Shown here: positions 15,111 to 21,746 of the stretch, piece after piece
Layout of the letters: the number at the start of each line of letters is the position of its first letter
How positions within the stretch are numbered: position 1 is the first letter of the stretch
Assembly: GCA_027055005.1 (NCBI GenBank)
Contig: JALUNR010000151.1
Location: forward strand, 1-26,661
DNA from: Campylobacterales bacterium
Lineage (GTDB): Bacteria > Campylobacterota > Campylobacteria > Campylobacterales > QNZT01
Length of the DNA stretch: 26,661 bases
Direction: 5' to 3'
Translations under genes and position numbers: made by a program
The notes under the pieces: model-generated
Databases searched by the model: none
Told to the model about the DNA's origin: nothing
What the model saw: only the letters and a program-made list of their open reading frames with translations

Positions 15111-16471
15111 AAATCACTCCCTGCATAGCTAAGATCAAAACTTTTGTTTATAAGTGGAAAATCAGCTATAATGTCTTTATAAATAGTAGTATGAAATGCT
15201 TGCCAATTTATAAAAGATGGATCTCTTACAAAAAATCTTTCAACTACTCCATCTTTTATTTTTAGATACATAAAAACCTCTCCGATAGAGCTTTCACTAA
15301 AGCTATAAAACTCTCCATCTTCGAACCTTTCAAACTCTAATTTTTCATTTTTATTAGTTTTAAAGTTTTTTATCATCTCTATTGAGTTAAAAATTTCTTC
15401 AAATCTAAGTAAAAATCTACTACTTACTTCACCACTTTTTTTAAATTTGAGCTTATATCCAAATTCTTTGTAAAAATTATTAGCTCTTACATCAATTTTT
15501 ACTCCACTAGCTCTTGCCCCAACTCCAACTACACCATACTTTATAGCATTATTTAGAGTTAATTTTCCTGTCGTATCAAATCTATCCCAAACAGATGGTA
15601 TATCACTTATCCACTCTTTAAAAAACTTTAATTCTTTTTCTAAATACTTTAAAAACTCTACTAAATAGTCAAAGTCTATCTCTAATTTTTCTTTTATAGC
15701 TCCAAATCCAAATCTATGACCACTAATTTTTTTAAAAATTCTTCTTGTTTCTTCACTAAGTTTACTTCCATATGCTAGTGCAGGGGCAAAACCAACATCA
15801 TTTGCTATAAATCCTATATCAGTTAAGTGATGAATAATTCGTTCTATTTCTAAAAGGGTAGCATATTTTTGTTTTAGAGATTTTGGTATTTTTGATTGTG
15901 AGCTTTGAGCTAAAATATCAAAAAAAGCTATTTGATAAGCTACACTTTCATTTCCACTTATTCTTTCTATGATATTTTTTATTTCAAGTGGTTTTTTACC
16001 TTCACACATTTTTTCAATCCCACGATATTTATAAAAATGTCTTATCTCTAAGTGCAGTATTTCTTCACCAGCTTGTGAAAATTGAAAATGCCCTGGTTCA
16101 ATAATTCCAGCATGTATTGGACCTACGGCAACTTGAAATACACTATCTCCTCCTATAACTTCATATTTGTATGGAGTAAATTTTTCAAACTCTATTTCTT
16201 TTTTTGTAAAACTTTTTCTAAGAGGATAAATATCCTTTGGAAATCTTTCATGTTTTAAAAGGACCCTTGTATCAAAAGAGTTTAAAAACATAACTCCAAA
16301 CTCATCACTTATTTTCCTCTCCATCCAAATAGCACTAGGGTATTTTCTTGTTATAGTTTCGCACTCTAATTTATTAAGAGCTAAAGTGGTTTTTATAGTT
16401 TCTTTATCATAGACATCTATTATCTCTATTGCATCTTCTATTTCTTGTGCAAATCTTGCTATTAACCTCAT
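15107..16471 (-). CDS. Large (fused NuoC/NuoD, HyfG-like) subunit lacking Ni-Fe ligands
   Basis: A fusion of a NuoC-like part (about 1-90; MERKISDEFGVMF, with DIYPLRKSF) and a NuoD/hydrogenase-large-like part (about 105-454; VGPIHAGIIEPGHFQF, then YKYRGIEKMCEG). Group 4 [NiFe] hydrogenases bind the metal through a CxxC in the ERVCGIC motif and a CxxC in the C-terminal DPCxxC motif. Here the first reads ERISGNES (169-176: S172 and E175 in place of Cys). The second reads RDPSFIN (416-422: S419 and N422 in place of Cys). The surrounding residues are kept, so the alignment is solid, and the only other cysteines are C37 and C156. It therefore cannot be a [NiFe] hydrogenase; it fits the energy-converting hydrogenase-related (Ehr) type. 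It overlaps both neighbours by ATGA. The reaction is unknown. Confidence 0.9.
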   Translation of the reverse strand: MRLIARFAQEIEDAIEIIDVYDKETIKTTLALNKLECETITRKYPSAIWMERKISDEFGVMFLNSFDTRVLLKHERFPKDIYPLRKSFTKKEIEFEKFTPYKYEVIGGDSVFQVAVGPIHAGIIEPGHFQFSQAGEEILHLEIRHFYKYRGIEKMCEGKKPLEIKNIIERISGNESVAYQIAFFDILAQSSQSKIPKSLKQKYATLLEIERIIHHLTDIGFIANDVGFAPALAYGSKLSEETRRIFKKISGHRFGFGAIKEKLEIDFDYLVEFLKYLEKELKFFKEWISDIPSVWDRFDTTGKLTLNNAIKYGVVGVGARASGVKIDVRANNFYKEFGYKLKFKKSGEVSSRFLLRFEEIFNSIEMIKNFKTNKNEKLEFERFEDGEFYSFSESSIGEVFMYLKIKDGVVERFFVRDPSFINWQAFHTTIYKDIIADFPLINKSFDLSYAGSDL

Positions 16472-17850
16472 TTTATTATATCTCCTATATAGTGAAGTAC
16501 TTGTGGTACAAGTAAGAGAGCCAAAGATATTGTAAAAAGTAATAACATTAAAACTTCACTTTTATATACTTTTTTTCTAACTCTATCTTCTTTATATAAA
16601 GCTTCTTGATAAATATTGATAAATTTATAAAATATAACAGATAATAGTAAAAGTATAAAAAATATTGCAAATACCATTAAAAAGAAAAAGTTAGAATCTT
16701 TTGCAGCTTCTAGCATTGCTTTAAATCCAAAAATCTCACTAAAAAACATAGGACTTGGAGGAATAGATATGATACCTAAAAGTAAAAAACTTATCATCAA
16801 AGGTATAATTTTTGAGTTATATCCTTGTAGTGTACCTTTAAAGTTGTATTTTTTGTTTTGCTCTAAGAGAGCTGAGCTTAAAAATAGAGATGGTTTTAAA
16901 AAAGCATGGGCTGCTAAGTGTAAAAGTGCTGCAAAATATCCACCACTCACCCAAAATATAGTTATCAAAACCATATGTTCTATACCTGATAGTGCAAATG
17001 TCGTAACATAGTCTTTTGCACGATAGATCAAAAAACTAACCATAAAAAGGGTAAATATAGCATATATATAACTAAAAGTAATAAGGTGAGAATTATTTAC
17101 AAGCATCTCTATTTGGGAAAGTCTAAAAAATCCTAAAATTATAGCACTTTCCAAGATACCACTAAAAAGAGCTGCCACTGGGTAGATACTTGCTCTTTCT
17201 ATATCTGCTAACCATAGATTCATAGGGAAAAACCCCATTTTTATAAAAAAACCAGTAACTGCTATTGTAAAACCTATTTCAAATAAAAAACTATTTATTT
17301 GTTTTGCATGATTTGTTAGAGCATAAAAATTCATAGCATTTTCACCTAGAATATCTTTTGCTGATGCATACATAAGTATTATCCCAAAAAGTACAAGAGA
17401 TATGGCGATTGCACCTACTATTAAGTATTTCCAAGCTTCTTTATGAGCGGTAATAGAATCTTTTACTTTTATCATATAAACTGTAGATAGAGTTGCAAAC
17501 TCTAAACCTATCCAAAAAAGTCCCATATTATTAGCGAGTATTGAGATGATAAGTCCAAACCAAAATACTCCAAAAAATCTATAAAATCTTTTAACTGCAT
17601 AATTGGTTAGATTTAATCTTTTTGGAAGTGCTATCATACTTAAACTTACCCCAACACTTACAATAGAGGATATTAGAAGAATAAAAGAGTTTAATTTATC
17701 AACTAAAAAATATTCACCAGTAAAAGGATGAAAAAATAGATATATAGAGGGAATAATAACAGTTGAAGAAACTATTGCCATCAAAATTCTATTTACTTTG
17801 AAGTAACTTAATAAAAATAAAAATATAGAGGGAAGTAAGATTATAGACAT
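16468..17850 (-). CDS. hyfF: HyfF-like proton-pumping membrane subunit (NuoN/NuoM family)
   Basis: Antiporter-like membrane subunit of about 13-14 helices (460 residues), homologous to complex I NuoL/M/N and hydrogenase-4 HyfF. Residues typical of the ion path are present: Glu in FWIGLEFATLSTV (TM5 region), Lys in FFIKMGFFPMNLWLADIE and Lys in HLAAHAFLKPSLFLSSALL. SPMFFSEIFGF is a late-helix signature. The ATG (17850) abuts the stop of the HyfE-like gene, with GGAG about 9 bp upstream. Its stop overlaps the large-subunit start. Retention of the charged residues suggests that the complex still moves H+ or Na+. Its HyfF rather than NuoN identity rests on gene order and the AD-x-ER region, so subfamily is slightly less certain than family. 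Confidence 0.9.
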   Translation of the reverse strand: MSIILLPSIFLFLLSYFKVNRILMAIVSSTVIIPSIYLFFHPFTGEYFLVDKLNSFILLISSIVSVGVSLSMIALPKRLNLTNYAVKRFYRFFGVFWFGLIISILANNMGLFWIGLEFATLSTVYMIKVKDSITAHKEAWKYLIVGAIAISLVLFGIILMYASAKDILGENAMNFYALTNHAKQINSFLFEIGFTIAVTGFFIKMGFFPMNLWLADIERASIYPVAALFSGILESAIILGFFRLSQIEMLVNNSHLITFSYIYAIFTLFMVSFLIYRAKDYVTTFALSGIEHMVLITIFWVSGGYFAALLHLAAHAFLKPSLFLSSALLEQNKKYNFKGTLQGYNSKIIPLMISFLLLGIISIPPSPMFFSEIFGFKAMLEAAKDSNFFFLMVFAIFFILLLLSVIFYKFINIYQEALYKEDRVRKKVYKSEVLMLLLFTISLALLLVPQVLHYIGDIIK

Positions 17851-18441
17851 TTAAAAATCTCCTTGATGTTTGAAAAGGATGTTTACTATGACTATGAGCA
17901 TCATAATATCCACAAAAATCCCTAATTCTACAAGCATTGGCATACCATCTGTTGCACTAATAGCAAGTAAAAATAGTGCATTTTCTATGGATAAAAAGCC
18001 TATGATTTTTGGAGCTATATTTTTATGCTCTATGATAAGTAAAAGTGCTAAAAAAAGACTACTTATAGATATGGCTACATAGTTTGCGTTGTAAGAAAAG
18101 TTATTTACTATTGGATTTACTAAGTAAAATGTAAAAACCAATATAATAGGAACTATGATAGTCGAATAGTGAACTTTTAGATTTGGTGATATATTTCTTG
18201 ATATCCCAAATTTTATAGTTATATCTTTTAGTATATATGGTATAACTATAAATTTTATAAGTATAGTTAATCCACCACTAATAAGCATTGCATGATCGTT
18301 AATATTTAATCCCATAGTTATAGCTATGAGGCCTAAAAATAGAGAGTTTAAGGCATACCAACCAAGTAGTCTATATAATCTTGTAGTAAACAATTCAGTT
18401 ATCAAAGTAGCTAGATAAAAGCCTATTAATATATCTATCAC
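17851..18441 (-). CDS. hyfE: HyfE-like membrane subunit
   Basis: The 196-residue product has about six or seven helices. Its C-terminal half carries the HyfE/NuoK-like segment GFLSIENALFLLA, then GMPMLVELGIFVDIMMLIVIV, with the buried glutamates expected of a subunit next to the large antiporter-like proteins. The start is GTG at 18441, overlapping the TGA of the preceding gene (GTGA), with GGAGG 6 bp upstream; this points to translational coupling. The length is a little below E. coli HyfE (about 216). It lies between the HyfC-like and HyfF-like genes as in hyf operons. No cofactor site is expected. Confidence 0.88.
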   Translation of the reverse strand: MIDILIGFYLATLITELFTTRLYRLLGWYALNSLFLGLIAITMGLNINDHAMLISGGLTILIKFIVIPYILKDITIKFGISRNISPNLKVHYSTIIVPIILVFTFYLVNPIVNNFSYNANYVAISISSLFLALLLIIEHKNIAPKIIGFLSIENALFLLAISATDGMPMLVELGIFVDIMMLIVIVNILFKHQGDF

Positions 18442-19364
18442 TTAGCACCTCCTAAGATATAGAAAGTAATAAGGCTTAAAAATCCAAAAATGATAGAAAT
18501 TCCAAGTAGATTTGGTACTTTAAAAAGTCTCAGTTTTGCTGTGCTTATTTCTATAAGTGCTACTATAATAGATACGAAAAAAACTTTTACTAAAAATACT
18601 ATAAAAGCAAATCCAAAACTCAAATCAGCTCCAAATGGAACAAATAAAGTTACAAACAAGGTAACAAATATGGCAAATTTTAAACTACTTGCTAACTCAA
18701 TAAATCCTAAATCTGCTCCACTAACATCTAGTATCATAGCTTCATGAACCATAGTAAGTTCTAAGTGAGTTTCTGGATTGTCTATTGGTATTCGTCCATT
18801 TTCAGCTAATAAAAGTATAAAAAAACTAATAGCAGCTAGTGTAAAGCTAGCTGCATGAGTTAAAGGAAAAGAAGTAGATAGATTTATTGCCGCACTTCCA
18901 ATACCTATTGATTTTGCCATCAAAGATACAGAAAATATCGTAAGTATCATAGCAGGTTCAACCAGTGCAGATATAAAAGCTTCACGACTACTTCCAAGTC
19001 CTCCAAAGGCACTTGCACTATCAAGTCCTAAAAGCATCAAAAAAAATGTAGATAATGATATCAATCCAGTTATGGTAAAAGCATCCATAAATGATATGAA
19101 AAAACTCTTATCATATAGGGGAGGTAGTAAAAATATAACCAAAATTAGAGGAGAGAGTATCAAAATAGGTGATATTTTAGATATAACACTACTCTCACCA
19201 GAATAAATAATCTCTTTTGATAAAAGTTTATAAAAATCAAAATATGGTTGAAATGGTGAAATAGGCTTTTTGTAAAGTAAAAACATTTTTAAGCTTTTTA
19301 TAAAACCTACTAAAAATGGAGCTATTAAAAAAATAGTAACAACTTGTATAAAAAAATAAATCAT
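18438..19364 (-). CDS. hyfC: HyfC-like (NuoH-type) membrane subunit
   Basis: The NuoH/HycD-family subunit joins the soluble arm to the membrane arm. The 308-residue product has about eight helices. NGRIPIDNPETHLELTMVHE followed by AMILDVSGADL is the classic family block, and ISPFQPYFDFYKLLSKE lies near the N-terminus as in HycD/HyfC. The conserved acidic residues thought to couple redox to ion movement are present. I start it at ATG 19364, which overlaps the stop of the upstream gene (ATGA) and has a GGGGAG site about 8 bp before it. A further ATG at 19379 would add five residues but has no ribosome site. It overlaps the HyfE-like gene by 4 bp. Confidence 0.9.
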   Translation of the reverse strand: MIYFFIQVVTIFLIAPFLVGFIKSLKMFLLYKKPISPFQPYFDFYKLLSKEIIYSGESSVISKISPILILSPLILVIFLLPPLYDKSFFISFMDAFTITGLISLSTFFLMLLGLDSASAFGGLGSSREAFISALVEPAMILTIFSVSLMAKSIGIGSAAINLSTSFPLTHAASFTLAAISFFILLLAENGRIPIDNPETHLELTMVHEAMILDVSGADLGFIELASSLKFAIFVTLFVTLFVPFGADLSFGFAFIVFLVKVFFVSIIVALIEISTAKLRLFKVPNLLGISIIFGFLSLITFYILGGAK

Positions 19365-21226
19365 TTTCTGTCTCCCCATAATATAATACTTACAAATATA
19401 GAAACTATTATTATCTCTAAGAGTATATTTCCCCAGCTAACTTGATGATAAAATACTCTCATACTAAATAATATAAAAATAAGTAAGTTAAAAATCAAAG
19501 CTGAATATCTTCCCTTTTCAAAGTGCGAAATTTTATATATATAGTAAGTTATATAATTTAGTGCTTTTTTTACACTATGGTATAAGCTTTTTTCAAATAA
19601 AGGTTTTACGTGTACTTCATATAAGCTGGAACTAAACTTAGTTTCATGTCCATATAGTGTTTGTTTGTGAGTATGGATATTTGGTTTATAAAGCCAAGTA
19701 AAAAATCTTCTAATAGGTCCAGCAAAACCAGTTGCTGAGTATTGAGTAGAGGAAGATGTTTCATATCCACAAGCCCATGTATGGTGGATTCTTACTTTTG
19801 GTTTTATCACTTTATAAACTAAAAATATAAGAAAAGTTATGAGCAAAAGTGAACCTAAAAGTATAAGCGGTGCTACTGCACCATTGTTAGAACTAGGTGA
19901 ATGCATCACAAAATAAGTTGGAAATATTTTATCATATATGTTCAAAATAGGCAGTGAAGAGTTTATCAACTTTATAATACTTGGTAAAAATGCCATTAGT
20001 CCCACTACTACTATACCCATCAAAAGTTGTCCTACCAGCATAGGTTGATTTACCTCATGAGCATATTTTGTATTTTTACTTCTTGCTAATCCTAAGAATG
20101 TGATGCCAAATGCTTTTGCAAAACAAGCGATAGCAAGTCCTCCAGTAAGAGCTAGTGCAAATATAGTAAATCCAAAAGAAAGTTTTAAAGATATATCTGT
20201 TATTCCTGATGAACTTAACATACTTTGAAAAATCATCCATTCACTTAAAAATCCATTTGTTGGGGGAAGGGCTGATATAGAGATAGCTGCTAGTAAAAAC
20301 ATAAAAGCAGTTATTGGCATAGATTTTATCAATCCACCATATGTTTCCATATTTTTTGTATGTGTTTGATGAAGTACACTTCCTGCACTCATAAAAAGTA
20401 ATGATTTAAAACTCATGTGGTTAAATGAGTGATAAACTCCAGCTATAAAAGCAAATGCACTAAGTAGTTCAAGATGCAAAGTTTCAAATATCATCCCCAG
20501 TCCCAAAGCGATTAAGATAATTCCTATATTTTCAACAGAGTGATTTGCTAAAAGTGCTTTTATATCATGCTCACTTAAAGCATATAAAACTCCTACTAAA
20601 CTAGAAATAGAACCTAAAAATAATATAATAATTCCCCACTCAAGTTGCCAGTTTGATAAAATAAATATAAATCTTAAAAATGCATAAATAGCTACTTTTA
20701 GCATAACTCCACTCATAAGAGCAGAAACTGGACTAGGAGCTGCTGGATGGGCATAAGGAAGCCAAACATGAAGAGGTACTACTCCAGCTTTACTTAAAAA
20801 ACCTATTGTTATGAGTAAAAATAAAAAGGTTGGATATTTAAAACTATTGGCATAAATTTTGAGTGAGTTAAAATCACAAAAAAGATTATCTGGTGAGATG
20901 ATTAAGAAAAACAGAAGTATAAAAACAAATCCAAAATGAGTCATAAAAAAGTAAAATCTTCCAGCTTTTAAACTTTCTTTTGAGTTTTCGGTTAAAATTA
21001 ATTGCCATGAAGTTAAACTCATTAATTCCCAAAAAAATAAAAATACTAAAACTTTTGTACTTATCACAACACCAATCATAGATATGATAAATCCAAAATA
21101 ATTAATCAAAAAATAACTTTTTCTTTTTATATGTGGTAAGTATCCAAATGTATAAAAAAGATTTGGCACGGTACCTAGCAAAATAAGAAATAAAAATATA
21201 AGTGAAAGAGAATCAGGGTGAATCAT
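19361..21226 (-). CDS. hyfB: HyfB-like proton-pumping membrane subunit (NuoL family)
   Basis: Large antiporter-like subunit (621 residues, about 14-16 helices). Visible signatures are VFLFFWELMSLTSWQLI with the TM5 Glu, FLSKAGVVPLHVWLPYAHPA followed by APSPVSALMSGVMLK, and YHSFNHMSFKSLLFMSAGSV. SALPPTNGFLSEW completes the core. Late in the protein, TWACGYET and QYSATGFAGPIRRFF are typical of HyfB/HycC rather than NuoL. The first gene of the six-gene operon. I start it at ATG 21226, with TTAGGA 6 bp upstream; a TTG at 21241 is possible but would swallow that site. Its TGA overlaps the next ATG. A second NuoM/N-like subunit, HyfD, has no counterpart here. Confidence 0.9.
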   Translation of the reverse strand: MIHPDSLSLIFLFLILLGTVPNLFYTFGYLPHIKRKSYFLINYFGFIISMIGVVISTKVLVFLFFWELMSLTSWQLILTENSKESLKAGRFYFFMTHFGFVFILLFFLIISPDNLFCDFNSLKIYANSFKYPTFLFLLITIGFLSKAGVVPLHVWLPYAHPAAPSPVSALMSGVMLKVAIYAFLRFIFILSNWQLEWGIIILFLGSISSLVGVLYALSEHDIKALLANHSVENIGIILIALGLGMIFETLHLELLSAFAFIAGVYHSFNHMSFKSLLFMSAGSVLHQTHTKNMETYGGLIKSMPITAFMFLLAAISISALPPTNGFLSEWMIFQSMLSSSGITDISLKLSFGFTIFALALTGGLAIACFAKAFGITFLGLARSKNTKYAHEVNQPMLVGQLLMGIVVVGLMAFLPSIIKLINSSLPILNIYDKIFPTYFVMHSPSSNNGAVAPLILLGSLLLITFLIFLVYKVIKPKVRIHHTWACGYETSSSTQYSATGFAGPIRRFFTWLYKPNIHTHKQTLYGHETKFSSSLYEVHVKPLFEKSLYHSVKKALNYITYYIYKISHFEKGRYSALIFNLLIFILFSMRVFYHQVSWGNILLEIIIVSIFVSIILWGDRK

Positions 21227-21275
21227 AAAAAATCCTAACAAAGTAAAAATATCTTTTCTTATATCACTTTTTTCT

Positions 21276-21683
21276 TTAAAATAAAATATTAAAAATAAAG
21301 TACTTTATTTTTATACTAAAAATAGAAGTAAAGCCTATATCAGTATATACTATTTTATTGTTTACGACATAGTAAATAGTAGGATATGCTTTTACCGAAA
21401 AAAGTTTTGCTAATCTTCCATTATCATTGATACTATCTCTTTGTTTTTTAGAATTTACAGCTATTTTTATAACTTTTAAATTTTTTGAGATTTGTTTTAT
21501 TTGTGAACTCTCTAGTTTACATATAGGACACCAATCTCCCCAAAAATATATAATATTTGGACTCCGATGCAAAATGTTTTTGATATTTATATTTGGATTT
21601 TTAATTCTTAAAAAGTTGATTATATTTGATATTATAAAAACAATAATTAAGGTAAATAAAATTTCTTTAAAAAATTTTTTCAT
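21276..21683 (-). CDS. Membrane-anchored thioredoxin-like protein (ScsD/TlpA type)
   Basis: Small (135 residues) redox protein probably facing the periplasm. One N-terminal helix (about 7-25, EILFTLIIVFIISNIINFL) anchors it. A thioredoxin-like fold follows with the active site FWGDWCPICKLE (C52, C55) and the cis-Pro loop KAYPT (P101). The pattern is close to ScsD and other TlpA-like thiol oxidoreductases. Between the IAVNS strand and NDNGRLAKLF, it is shorter than I expect by roughly a dozen residues, so the fold may be trimmed. ATG 21683 has AAAGGA about 7 bp upstream; a TTG at 21701 would include it. It lies 49 bp upstream of the HyfB-like gene on the same strand, so co-transcription is possible. 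Its thiol substrate is unknown. Confidence 0.85.
   Translation of the reverse strand: MKKFFKEILFTLIIVFIISNIINFLRIKNPNINIKNILHRSPNIIYFWGDWCPICKLESSQIKQISKNLKVIKIAVNSKKQRDSINDNGRLAKLFSVKAYPTIYYVVNNKIVYTDIGFTSIFSIKIKYFIFNILF
21290..21313. repeat. Perfect 24-bp palindrome inside the end of the thioredoxin-like gene
   Basis: The sequence TAAAAATAAAGT and its exact reverse complement are joined without a spacer. It lies in the coding end of the thioredoxin-like gene, 12 bp before its stop and about 65 bp before the HyfB-like start. It could form a weak hairpin in the transcript or bind a dimeric protein, but AT-rich palindromes arise easily in such DNA. Confidence 0.6.
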
Positions 21684-21746
21684 AAAAGTTCCTTTAACCA
21701 AAAAAAGATAAAATATATCATAACAAAATAATAGGAAGTAACCCTT
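21684..21746. promoter_or_regulatory. Divergent promoter region between thioredoxin-like gene and alaS
   Basis: The plus strand has TAAAAT (21709-21714), a fair -10 for alaS that gives a leader of about 25 nt; AGGA lies about 10 bp before its ATG. On the minus strand TATATT (21717-21712) could serve the thioredoxin-like gene. No clear -35 box or operator is seen. Confidence 0.4.

Noticed and set aside
14628..21226. Calling the operon a formate hydrogenlyase or hydrogenase-4
   Set aside because: The large subunit has none of the four Ni-Fe cysteines and the operon has no formate dehydrogenase, ferredoxin subunit or maturation protease.
14628..21226. Calling the operon respiratory complex I (nuo)
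   Set aside because: The NuoC and NuoD parts are fused, the HyfB-type C-terminal TWACGYET and QYSATGF blocks and a HyfE-like gene are present, and NuoI, NuoA, NuoJ and a separate NuoK are absent.
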